Source: DASSSQ01 sp963839285 (GTDB lineage Bacteria; Actinomycetota; Thermoleophilia; Gaiellales; Gaiellaceae). Taken from it: 64,000 nt of DNA. Below are positions 26,543 to 34,130 of the stretch, in pieces (position 1 is the first letter of the stretch; each line of letters starts with the position of its first letter). The stretch lies in assembly GCA_963839285.1 (NCBI GenBank), contig CAWIUN010000009.1, positions 21,535 through 85,534 of the forward strand, in the 5' to 3' direction. A program made the translations under genes and the position numbers. A model generated the notes under the pieces. It worked only from the letters and a program-made list of their open reading frames with translations. It ran no database searches and was not told where the DNA came from.

Positions 26543-27726
26543 CTCCGGCTGCTCGAGCCGGCGGATCACCTCGAGCGTGAACGCCGCGGCCCGCGCGCCG
26601 TCGACGACGCGATGGTCGAAGCTGAGCGCGAGGTTGCCGACCTGCCGGACGACGACCTGGCCGTCGCGGACGACCGGGCGCGGCCCGATCCGGCCGATCG
26701 AGAGGATCGCCGTCTCGGGGTGGTTGACGATCGGCGTCTGGAAGAGCCCGGCGAGCTTGCCGGCGCTCGTGACCGTGAAGGTCGAGCCGCGCAGCTCCTC
26801 CGGCTTCAGCCTCCCCTCGCGCGCGGCCTCCGCGAGCCGGCGCACCTCCGCGTCGAGCTCGTCGATCGTGGCCGTGTCGCAGCCGCGCACGACGGGGACG
26901 ACGAGCCCCTGGTCGGTCTGGACGGCGACGCCGAGGTCGTAGCGGTCGAGGTAGACGATCTCGTCCCCCTCCAGCCGCGCGTTCAGCTCCGGGAACTCCC
27001 GCAGCGCCGCCGCGACGGCCTGGAGGCCGCGCACGAGCGCCTGCTTCGGGTCGACGTGCGAGAAGTCGCACTCCTCGACGTAGGTGACCGCCGGGACCTC
27101 GCGGTGGGCGCGGGTCAGGTGCTCGACGATCTGCCGCCGGACGCCTCTGACCGGCTCGCGGCGGCCCTCCGCGGCGGGGCCGCTGCTGCTGCGCCGGGTC
27201 CGGCTCCGACCGGCCCCGGGGACACGGCCGCGGCGCGCACGTCCGCCTCGGTCACCCGGCCGCCGGGGCCGCTCGCGGCCACCGCCGCGAGCTCGACGCC
27301 GAGCTCCTGCGCGATCCGGCGCACGAGCGGCGTCGCCCGCACCGCTCCTCTGGAGGTCCCGCCGCGCGCCCGTCCTCGTGACACTTCGTCACTTGAAGCG
27401 TTCTGCCCGGGCTCCGGGAGCTGCCGCTCCGAGAGCTGCGGCTCCGACGGCTGCGGCTCCGAGGCGGAGGCGGGGGCGGGCTCGGCGCCGTCGCCGCCGA
27501 TGACGACGAGCACCGTCCCGACCGGGACGACGTCGCCCTCGCCGACGAGGATCCGCGAGACCGTTCCCGCGGCCGGCGAGGGGATCTCGACCGTCGTCTT
27601 GTCGGTCGCGATCTCGACCAGCGGGTCGTCCTCGGCGACCTCCTGCCCCTCGGTCACGAGCCAGCGGGCGATCTCGCCCTCGGTCAGGCCCTCGCCGAGG
27701 TCCGGGAGCTTGAACTCGTAGGCCAT
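26534..27726 (-). CDS. Dihydrolipoamide acyltransferase E2 of a 2-oxoacid dehydrogenase (frameshifted)
   Basis: E2 core of a branched-chain-type 2-oxoacid dehydrogenase. An N-terminal lipoyl domain (FKLPDLGEGLTEGEIARWLV; lipoyl Lys in EIATDKTTVEIPS, ~44), a Ser/Pro/Glu linker, and a peripheral-subunit-binding domain (RATPLVRRIAQELGVELAAVAASGPGGRVTEADV, in parts). A shift near 27175 then leads to the catalytic domain: VRRQIVEHLTRAHREVPAVTYVEE and SFDHRVVDGARAAAF with the HxxxDG site. The frame does not stop at the natural end but reads on antisense; a one-base shift would give TAG near 26540, shared with the opposite gene's stop. Last gene of E1a-E1b-E2. Confidence 0.9.
27378..27392. repeat. 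Dispersed GTGAC-N5-GTCAC palindrome, copy in E2 linker
   Basis: GTGACACTTCGTCAC, identical in arms and spacing to members of the 61205-61414 array. It lies in the part of the E2 gene coding for the variable linker, where sequence is little constrained. Confidence 0.7.
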
Positions 27727-28694
27727 CAGAACGCGAGCAGCTTCCGCGCGGCGGCGCAGACCCGCTCGACCGACGGCATGTAGGCGTCCTCGAGCTGCCA
27801 GTACGGGTACGGGACGTCGTAGCCGGTCACGCGCAGCACCGGGCCCTGCAGGTCGAGGATCGCCTTCTCCGCGACGAGCGCCGCGAGCTCGGCGCCGAAG
27901 CCGGCGGTGCGCGGCGCCTCCTGCACGATCACGACGCGGCCCGTCTTCGCGACCGACGCGAGCAGCGTCTCCTCGTCGAGCGGCCGCAGCGAGCGCAGGT
28001 CGACGACCTCCACCGACGCGTCCAGCGCGTCGGCCGCCCGCTCGCAGACGCCGACCATCGCCCCGTAGGCGACGAGCGTCAGGTCGTCGCCCTCGCGCGC
28101 GAGCCGCGCCTGCCCGAGCGGGACGACGTGCTCGCCCTCGGGCACCTCGCCGCGCGCGGTCCGGTAGACGAGCTTCGGCTCGAGGACGACGACCGGGTCC
28201 GGGTCGCGGATCGCCGCCGCCAGCAGCCCCTTCGCGTCGGCGGGCGTCGACGGGATCGCGACCTTGATCCCCGGCGTGTGCACGTAGTAGGCCTCCGGCG
28301 AGTCGTCGTGCAGCTCGGGCGCGCGGACGCCGCCGCCGTAGGGCATCCGGATCGTGATCGGGAACTCCATCCGCCCGCCCGTGCGCCAGCGGTAGCGGCC
28401 GACGTGGGTGATCAGCTGGTCGAGGCAGGGGTAGGAGAAGGCGTCGTACTGCATCTCGCAGACCGGGCGCCAGCCCGCCATGCAGAGGCCGACCGCGGTG
28501 CCGAGGATCCCCGCCTCGGCGAGCGGCGTGTCGACGCAGCGGTCAGGCCCGAACCGCTCGCGCAGGCCGGCCGTCGCCCGGAAGACGCCGCCGGCGCGGC
28601 CGACGTCCTCGCCCATGACCATGACGTCGTCGTCGCGGGCGAGCTCGCAGTGGAGCGCGTCGTTGACGGCCTCGACGAGGAGCTTCTCAGCCAC
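27726..28694 (-). CDS. 2-oxoacid dehydrogenase E1 beta subunit
   Basis: A 322-residue transketolase-like subunit pairing with E1 alpha. LLVEAVNDALHCELARDDDVMVMGEDVGRAGGVFRAT (in parts) is the standard N-terminus. DTPLAEAGILGTAVG holds the catalytic Glu contacting ThDP N1', then MQYDAFSYPCLDQLITHVGRYRWRTGG (in parts) and RMPYGGGVRAPELHDDSPEAYYVHTPG (in parts). The presence of GGVRAPELHDDS, rather than the pyruvate-type GGxxGxQHSQ, favours a branched-chain oxoacid enzyme. The start overlaps the E1 alpha end by 8 bp, and E2 starts where it stops. Intact. Confidence 0.92.
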   Translation of the reverse strand: MAEKLLVEAVNDALHCELARDDDVMVMGEDVGRAGGVFRATAGLRERFGPDRCVDTPLAEAGILGTAVGLCMAGWRPVCEMQYDAFSYPCLDQLITHVGRYRWRTGGRMEFPITIRMPYGGGVRAPELHDDSPEAYYVHTPGIKVAIPSTPADAKGLLAAAIRDPDPVVVLEPKLVYRTARGEVPEGEHVVPLGQARLAREGDDLTLVAYGAMVGVCERAADALDASVEVVDLRSLRPLDEETLLASVAKTGRVVIVQEAPRTAGFGAELAALVAEKAILDLQGPVLRVTGYDVPYPYWQLEDAYMPSVERVCAAARKLLAF

Positions 28695-29748
28695 GCCCGC
28701 CCTCCAGCAGCCGCTTCAGCTCGGCGCGGTCGGCGGCGAGCTGCGGCGGCGGCACGGCGTAGGCGTGGTCGAAGACGAGGCCCGGGTCCGCGGCCGGCTC
28801 GGCCTCGGCGGCCCTGATCCCCTCGCGCATGACCGCCTCGGCCTCGGCCCGCGCCTCGGCGACGAGCTCGTCCCCGAGCAGGCCGAGCGCGCGCAGGTAG
28901 CGCTCGTAGCGGCCGACGCACTCGCGCCGCCGCTCCTCCTCGACGCGGCCTGCGTCGATGTAGGCGCGCGGGTCGTCGGCGGTCGCGTGCGGTGCGGCGC
29001 GATACGTGACCGCCTCGACGAAGGTCGGCCCCTCGCCGGCGCGGCCGCGCGCGAGCGCCTCGCGGGTCGCCTCGTAGACGGCGAGCACGTCGCCGCCGTC
29101 GACGCGGACGCCCGGCATCCCGTAGCCGATCGCCTTGTCGGCGAGCGTCTCGGCGCGCGTCTGCGCCGCGACCGGCGTCGAGATCGCCCACTGGTTGTTG
29201 TTGCAGAAGAGCACGACCGGCGCGTCCATGACCGCGGCGAAGTTGGCCCCCTCGTGGAACGCGCCCTCGGAGGTGGCGCCGTCGCCGAAGTAGACGATCG
29301 CGCACGCCTGCTCGCCGCGCAGCCGCTTGCCCCAGGCGAGCCCGGCCGCGTGCGGGACGTGGGTGCCGATCGGGACGCAGATCGAGGCGACGTTGTAGTC
29401 GGCCGGGTTCCACCAGCCGGACGGGTGGCCGCGCCACCACTGCAGGATCGTCGCCGCCGGGATCCCGCGCAGGAGGCCGATCGCCGACTCGCGGTAGCTC
29501 GGGAAGATCCAGTCCTCGTCGGCGAGCGCGTAGGTCGAGCCGACCTGCATCGCCTCGTGGTTCCAGTAGATCGCGTAGGTGCCGATCCGGCCCTGGCGGT
29601 GGTAGACGACCGAGCGCTCGTCGTAGGTGCGGAGCAGGACGAGCTGGCGGTAGAGGTCGAGCAGGTCCTCGTCGGTGAGGCCCTCGACCCGGCGCTCCTC
29701 GTCGATCACGCGTCGGAGGTCGTGCTCCGCGGGGACTGCCTGCGCCAT
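28687..29748 (-). CDS. 2-oxoacid dehydrogenase E1 alpha subunit
   Basis: A 353-residue ThDP-binding subunit. The ThDP/Mg motif is YFGDGATSEGAFHEGANFAAV (GDG...NN in parts, ~152-190, ending LFCNNNQWAIS). PSYRESAIGLLRGI and VPIGTHVPHAAGLAWG are typical of branched-chain-type E1 alpha, as is the phosphorylation-loop-like region TYRAAPHATADDPRAY. The start is ATG 29748. It leads the E1a-E1b-E2 operon; no E3 lipoamide dehydrogenase is in the window. Probable role: oxidation of branched-chain oxoacids to acyl-CoA. Pyruvate cannot be ruled out. Confidence 0.92.
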   Translation of the reverse strand: MAQAVPAEHDLRRVIDEERRVEGLTDEDLLDLYRQLVLLRTYDERSVVYHRQGRIGTYAIYWNHEAMQVGSTYALADEDWIFPSYRESAIGLLRGIPAATILQWWRGHPSGWWNPADYNVASICVPIGTHVPHAAGLAWGKRLRGEQACAIVYFGDGATSEGAFHEGANFAAVMDAPVVLFCNNNQWAISTPVAAQTRAETLADKAIGYGMPGVRVDGGDVLAVYEATREALARGRAGEGPTFVEAVTYRAAPHATADDPRAYIDAGRVEEERRRECVGRYERYLRALGLLGDELVAEARAEAEAVMREGIRAAEAEPAADPGLVFDHAYAVPPPQLAADRAELKRLLEGGRG

Positions 29749-29817
29749 GCGGGGCGAGGGTATCGCAGTGGACGGATCCGGCGGCGCGCCCTTCGCCCCG
29801 TGCCGGTCGTCGCTCCC

Positions 29818-30728
29818 TCAGACGAGCACGGAGACGGCGTCGCGCTCGACCTCGAAGACGGCCTCGACGACGTCGCCGAGGTCCTCGCCGTCTGCCTGCA
29901 GCGGCAGCGGCCGGTCGCAGCGGGCGACGACGCGGTCGAGGTCGTGGCCGTAGAAGACGTCGTCGGCCGCGACCTGGCCGCGGCCCGTGACGGCGTAGCG
30001 GAGGAAGCGGGGGAGCGAGCGCGGGCGCAGCTCGTGCGGGGCGACGACGTCGAGCCCGAGCTCGAACTCGGCTCTCGGCGCGATCCGCAGCGGGATCGGT
30101 CCCGCGTAGCTGTAGGGGTCGCCGTTCGCGACGAGGACGAAGGCGGCGCGGCCGAAGCCCTCGAGCTCGAGCTCGTCGGTCCAGCGGCCGCGGCGGCGCG
30201 CGAGCAGCCGCGCGATCGTCAGCCCGAAGACGAGGTCGCCGGGACGCTGGCCGTGCTCGTCGCGGCCGAGCGCGTCGAGCCGCCTGACGGCCTCGGCGTC
30301 GAGGCCGATGCCGGCGCTGAAGGAGAAGCGGCGCCCGTTGACGCGGCCGAGCGAGATCCTGCGCGTGCGGCCGGCCTCGATCGCCTCGGCCAGCTGCTGC
30401 GCGGCCCGCGCCGGGTCGCGCGGGATCCCGAGCGCCCGCGGGAGCACGCTCGTGCCGCCGCCCGGGCACGAAGCCGATCGGGCACGGCCGCTCGACCCCG
30501 TTCAGCGCCTCGTTGTAGACCCCGTCGCCGGAGAAGACGACGACCACGTCCGGCCCGCCCGCCGCCCGGCAGAGCTCGGTCGCGTGGCCGGGGTGACGCG
30601 TCAGCTCGGTCGTCACCTCGCCGACGCGCGCGAGCGCCTGCCTCGACCGTGCGCAGCCCGTCGGCGGTGACGCCGCTCGCGAAGGGGTTGACGACGAGCA
30701 GGATCCGCCGCGGGGGCCGAGTCGCCAC
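29818..30728 (-). CDS. Diacylglycerol/lipid kinase-like protein (DAGK catalytic domain, frameshifted)
   Basis: Lipid kinase of the DagK/YegS/LCB5 family. GTG 30728 starts RRILLVVNPFASGVTADGLRTVEA. A shift near 30640 leads to VTTELTRHPGHATELCR and VVVFSGDGVYNEALNGV, the ATP-binding motif (GGDGT-NE-NG type, here SGDGVYNEALNG). A second shift near 30465 leads to GTSVLPRALGIPRDPARAAQ, RRFSFSAGIGLDAEAVRR and the C-terminal beta sandwich DRPLPLQADGEDLGDV. Phosphorylates a membrane lipid on the cytoplasmic face. It lies between the E1 alpha gene and the TetR gene, same strand. Confidence 0.85.
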
Positions 30729-30752
30729 GGCGCGGATCGTATGCCGCTCGGT

Positions 30753-31328
30753 CTAGGCGGGCGTCGAGTAGCCGCGCATGCCCTCGACGAGCAGCGCGAA
30801 GAAGCGGTCGGCCAGCTCGCCCGTGTCCCGGCCCGGCTGCAGCCAGGTGTAGGCCCAGTTGCCGACCGAGAGGAAGAGCCGCGCGGCGGCGGCCTCGTCG
30901 AGGTCGGTGCGCAGCTCGCTCCGGTCGACGCCCTCGCGGAAGAGCGCCCGGATCCGCTCCTCGTAGCGGCGCCGCTCGGCGACGAAGCGCTCGCGCGGCT
31001 CGCCCTCGAGGTAGCGCCACTCCTGCACGAAGACGGTCGCGACGTCGAGCTGCTCGGCGACGACGCGCAGGTGCGCGCGCAGCGCGAGCCGGATCCGCTC
31101 GACCGCGCGCGTCGCCTCGGGGACGCCGTCGAGCGCGGCGTGGAACGCCTCCGCGCCCTCGAGCGCCGTCGCCGCGAGCAGCTCCTGCTTCGAGGCGATG
31201 TGGTGGTAGAGCGAGCCCTTCTGGACGCCGAGCGCCTCGGCGATGTCGCCGATCGAGGTGCCGTGGTAGCCCTTGCGGGCGAAGAGGCGCGCGGCCTCGC
31301 GCGTCAGCTCGGAGCGCCTGGCGGACAT
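30753..31328 (-). CDS. TetR-family regulator, probable PaaR of the phenylacetate genes
   Basis: A 191-residue TetR repressor from ATG 31328. The N-terminal HTH domain is MSARRSELTREAARLFARKGYHGTSIGDIAEALGVQKGSLYHHIASKQELL (in parts, ~1-50), and the rest is the all-helical ligand domain. It is divergent from paaA across only 37 bp, in which a perfect CNAACGNNCGTTNG palindrome lies at 31342-31355. That is the operator form I recall for Thermus PaaR, a TetR repressor released by phenylacetyl-CoA. Regulation of paaABCD and of itself is therefore a strong inference. It could also control the enoyl-CoA hydratases nearby. Confidence 0.88.
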   Translation of the reverse strand: MSARRSELTREAARLFARKGYHGTSIGDIAEALGVQKGSLYHHIASKQELLAATALEGAEAFHAALDGVPEATRAVERIRLALRAHLRVVAEQLDVATVFVQEWRYLEGEPRERFVAERRRYEERIRALFREGVDRSELRTDLDEAAAARLFLSVGNWAYTWLQPGRDTGELADRFFALLVEGMRGYSTPA

Positions 31329-31341
31329 GCTTGAATGGAGC

Positions 31342-31355
31342 CTAACGACCGTTCG
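31342..31355. promoter_or_regulatory. PaaR-type operator palindrome
   Basis: CTAACGACCGTTCG, matching CNAACGNNCGTTNG at every fixed position; half sites AACG/CGTT with a 2 bp centre. It sits 13 bp from the tetR start and 10 bp from the paaA ATG, touching the paaA ribosome site (GGGAGG, 31355-31360). Binding would block both genes. The consensus is recalled from Thermus PaaR work and not checked here. Confidence 0.75.
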
Positions 31356-31365
31356 GGAGGATCGC

Positions 31366-32261
31366 ATGGATCAGCGCGAGCAGGAGTTCCTCGAGTACGT
31401 GCAGGGCGGCGGCCAGGTCGAGACGACCGACTGGCTGCCCGACGACTACCGGGCGAAGCTGATCAAGTTCGTCGAGATGCACGCGAACTCGGAGCTGATG
31501 GGCGTCCTGCCCGAGCGCGAGTGGATCCTGCGCGCGCCGACGCTGCAGCGGAAGCTCGCCCTGACCGCGAAGGTGCAGGACGAGGTCGGGCACGCGCAGC
31601 TGATCTACCGCGTCGTCGAGGACCTCGGCAAGCCGCGCGAGGCCTGCCTCGCCGACCTCGTCTCCGGCACGAGCAAGTTCCACAACGTCTTCCACTACCC
31701 GACGAAGACGTGGGGCGACGTGGGCGTGATCGCCTGGCTCGTCGACGCGGCCGCGATCATCTCCCAGAAGGCGCTGCTCCGGTGCTCGTACGCGCCCTAC
31801 GCGCGGATCATGAAGAAGATCTGCTGGGAGGAGTCGTTCCACATCCTGCACGGGCGGGACGTGATCCTGGCGCTGATGACCGGCACCGACGAGCAGCGCG
31901 AGCTCGTCCAGGAGGCGGTCGACCGCTGGTGGGGGCCGCTGATGCAGTTCCACGGGAACCCGATCCCGCGCGACGAGGACCCGATGTACCTCTGGCGGAT
32001 CAAGAGCCAGGGGAACGAGGAGGCCCGGCAGCAGTTCCTCGAGGGCTACGTGCCGCAGCTGCGCGAGCTCGGGCTCGAGATCCCCGACCCGGCGCTCCGG
32101 CGCGGCGAGGACGGCGTCTGGGCCTACACCGAGCCCGACTGGGCCGAGCTGCGGCACGTCGTCACCGGCCACGGCCCGAAGACCGAGGAGCGGCTCGCCT
32201 TCCGTCGCCGCTTCCTCGAGCAGGAGCGGTGGGTGCGCGACACGGTGCTGGGGCCGCGTGA
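31366..32261 (+). CDS. paaA: Phenylacetyl-CoA epoxidase catalytic subunit PaaA
   Basis: Catalytic di-iron subunit of the ring 1,2-phenylacetyl-CoA epoxidase. ATG 31366 follows GGGAGG by 5 bp. Di-iron ligands are visible as VEMHANSELMG, KVQDEVGHAQLIY (ExxxH), ICWEESFHILHG (ExxxH). Other PaaA blocks are LPEREWILRAPTL, NVFHYPTKTWGDVGVIAWLVDAAAI (in parts) and NEEARQQFLEGYVPQLRELGLEIPDP (in parts). One G is missing from a G-run near 32253; restoring it gives the natural end VLGAA with TGA at 32259-32261, overlapping the paaB GTG. About 298 residues after correction. Confidence 0.94.
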
Positions 32262-32545
32262 TCTGGGAGGTCTTCCGCCGGGACCGCAAGGGGCAGCCGT
32301 TCGAGCACGCCGGCTCGATCGCGGCACCGGACGCGGCGTTCGCCGAGGCCTACGCGCGCGAGCAGTACGGCCGGCGAGGCGAGTCGGTCGCGCTCTGGCT
32401 CGTCCCCCGCGACGCCGTCCACGTCGTCGACGACTGGGCCGACGAGTTCGACCTCAAGTACCGGCGCGTCGACGGCTACTCGATCAAGGTGCGGCTGAAG
32501 GAGGCCCGTGAACGAGCAGGAACAGCTGCTCCTCGGCCTGGCTGA
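32258..32545 (+). CDS. paaB: Phenylacetyl-CoA epoxidase subunit PaaB
   Basis: Small accessory subunit (95 residues) of the epoxidase, thought to help assemble or bridge the complex. IWEVFRRDRKGQPFEHAGSIAAPDAAFAEAYAREQYGRRGESVALWLVPRD (in parts) matches PaaB closely. The start GTG 32258 overlaps the paaA stop (GTGA). The last ~12 residues (ERAGTAAPRPG) run into paaC by 38 bp. A one-base shift would end it at the TGA of the paaC start GTGA instead, so the exact C-terminus is uncertain. Confidence 0.92.
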   Translation: MIWEVFRRDRKGQPFEHAGSIAAPDAAFAEAYAREQYGRRGESVALWLVPRDAVHVVDDWADEFDLKYRRVDGYSIKVRLKEARERAGTAAPRPG

Positions 32546-33146
32546 CGACGAGCTGATCGTCGGCTGGCGCGACTCCGAGTGGACGGGGATCGCGCCGGTG
32601 CTGGAGGAGGACGTCGCCTTCTCGTCGATCGCGCAGAACGAGATCGGCCACGCGCGCGCCGTCTACCAGCTGCTGACCGAGGACGCCGACGCGCTCGCGT
32701 TCGACCGGCGACCCGACGGCGTACCGCTGCGCGCCGCTCGTCGAGCTGCGGCTGCTCGACTGGGCGCCGACGATCGCGCGCCGGTGGCTGTACGAGCTCG
32801 CCGACGAGGTGCGGATCGAGCACCTGAAGAGGTCGGACGACGCGGCGCGTCGCCGGCCTCGCGGCGAAGATCGACCGCGAGGAGGCCTACCACCGCATGC
32901 ACGCCGAGATGTGGGCGGAGCGGCTGCGCGGCGAGCCGCGCTTCGAGCGCCGCGCTGGAGGAGCTGTGGCCGTACGCGCTCGGCATCGTGCCGGCGGAGC
33001 TGCGCCCGGAGCTCGCCGAGCGCGCCGGCCGCCCAAGTGACGATCTGTCACAAGCGATCGAGCGCGGCGAGACGCTGGACGAGCTGCGCGAGCTCTGGGA
33101 GGAGATGACCGTCGTGCGGCGGAGCGCGCCGGGAGCGCAGTGGTGA
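32508..33146 (+). CDS. paaC: Phenylacetyl-CoA epoxidase structural subunit PaaC (frameshifted)
   Basis: Structural partner of PaaA with a ferritin-like fold. GTG 32508 begins NEQEQLLLGLADDELIVGWRDSEWTG, then EEDVAFSSIAQNEIGHARAVYQLL. Three indels, near 32710, 32850 and 32950, must be corrected to read PTAYRCAPLVELRLLDWAPTIARRWLYELADE (in parts), AAKIDREEAYHRMHAEMW and ALEELWPYALGIVP, ending at 33146. All conserved blocks are present. A GTGAC-N5-GTCAC palindrome at 33037-33051 lies inside the coding sequence (SDDLSQA). Followed by paaD after 12 bp. Confidence 0.9.
   Translation: MNEQEQLLLGLADDELIVGWRDSEWTGIAPVLEEDVAFSSIAQNEIGHARAVYQLLTEDADALAFDRRPDGVPLRAARRAAAARLGADDRAPVAVRARRRGADRAPEEVGRRGASPASRRRSTARRPTTACTPRCGRSGCAASRASSAALEELWPYALGIVPAELRPELAERAGRPSDDLSQAIERGETLDELRELWEEMTVVRRSAPGAQW
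33037..33051. repeat. Dispersed GTGAC-N5-GTCAC palindrome, copy in paaC
   Basis: GTGACGATCTGTCAC; its reverse complement GTGACAGATCGTCAC equals the first two array members exactly, with matching flank (CTT before). It lies in codons for SDDLSQA near the paaC 3' end. Confidence 0.75.
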
Positions 33147-33158
33147 CAGAGGCGCGCG

Positions 33159-33659
33159 GTGGCCGACGCGATGGCGGTGACCGCCGAGCAGGTCTGGGAC
33201 GCGCTCGCGGAGATCCCCGACCCCGAGATCCCGGTGATCTCGCTGGTCGAGCTCGGCGTCGTCCGGGAGGTCGAGGTCGACGGCGACCGCGTCCGGGTCG
33301 AGTTCACGCCGACGTTCCTCGGCTGCCCCGCGCTCGAGGCGATGCGGTCGCAGCTCGAGTCCGCGATCGCCGGGCTCGGCGGCGAGCCCGAGGTCGAGGT
33401 CGTCTCCGACGACTCCTGGTCGACCGACAGGATCACGCCCGCCGGCCGCGAGAAGCTCCGCGAGGCGGGCTTCGCGCCTCCCGCCCCGCGCGAGGCGACC
33501 GCGCCGAAGCTCGTGCAGCTGCAGGCGAAGGTCTTCCGCTGCCCCTACTGCGGCTCGACCGAGACCCGCCTCGACAACATCTTCGGCCCGACCCCCTGCC
33601 GCTCGATCCGCTACTGCGAGAGCTGCCGCCAGCCGTTCGAGCAGTTCAAGACGATCTAG
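33159..33659 (+). CDS. paaD: Phenylacetyl-CoA epoxidase assembly protein PaaD
   Basis: A 166-residue PaaD (PaaJ): an N-terminal MIP18/DUF59 domain (VWDALAEIPDPEIPVISLVELGVVREV, in parts; FTPTFLGCPALEAM with the conserved Cys) and a C-terminal zinc ribbon (CPYCGS ... CESC, ~126-158). It is needed for iron or Fe-S maturation of the epoxidase. GTG 33159 is taken as start; ATG 33171 is a possible alternative. It is the last gene of paaABCD; the reductase PaaE is not adjacent and must be supplied elsewhere. Intact. Confidence 0.92.
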   Translation: MADAMAVTAEQVWDALAEIPDPEIPVISLVELGVVREVEVDGDRVRVEFTPTFLGCPALEAMRSQLESAIAGLGGEPEVEVVSDDSWSTDRITPAGREKLREAGFAPPAPREATAPKLVQLQAKVFRCPYCGSTETRLDNIFGPTPCRSIRYCESCRQPFEQFKTI

Positions 33660-33856
33660 ATGACCCGACCCGTGACGAGACGGTCCCGAGCGGTCGGATA
33701 GACGCGCGCGCGACGTGCAGGACCGGCGGAGTCGCGCGACTGACGGCCGGTGCGAGCCTCGGCGGCCGCCGCGGCCGACGCTGGTCGTGCGGGGGGACAT
33801 ACCTGGCCGTTTCGGCCACGCGCAGCAGCCGCGACGCCGTCACGATCCGTGTGGGG

Positions 33857-34066
33857 ATGGCGTCGTGGTGGGAGAAGAGCGCGAGCAGGACCCGGACGGC
33901 GTCCGGGTCCCGGTCGCGCCTCCTCGTCTGCGCCTCCTGCGGGTGCCCGAGCGGGCTGCAGGCGGCGGGCTGGCGCGGGTACCGCGTCGAGGACACGGCA
34001 GACGGACGCGCGCCCGGCGCCGTCGTCTTCCGCTGTCCGTCCTGCGCCAGGAACCGCGCCGCCTGA
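33857..34066 (+). CDS. Small zinc-ribbon protein, hypothetical
   Basis: A 69-residue protein from ATG 33857 (GTG 33851 also possible). After a basic Ser/Thr/Arg-rich start it reads LLVCASCGCPSGLQAAGWRGYRVED and ends VVFRCPSCARNRAA, giving two CxxC knuckles about 35 residues apart, the pattern of short actinobacterial zinc-ribbon proteins whose function is unknown. The first ~20 residues are unconvincing, so the true start may be near codon 20 or affected by an indel. The 197 bp upstream of it (33660-33856) holds only a short hairpin at 33804-33818. Confidence 0.55.
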   Translation: MASWWEKSASRTRTASGSRSRLLVCASCGCPSGLQAAGWRGYRVEDTADGRAPGAVVFRCPSCARNRAA

Positions 34067-34130
34067 CCGACGCAGGGCGCCCGGCGGCTGCTGCTGGCAG
34101 AATCGACGCGCTGCCTCCAGAATTCCTCCG

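Noticed and set aside
24446..27034. Single 862-residue protein joining E2 catalytic domain to the phosphodiesterase
   Set aside because: The middle ~500 residues are the antisense of the thioredoxin-like gene and an out-of-frame reading of a membrane gene; the open frame is a high-GC artefact after a lost E2 stop.
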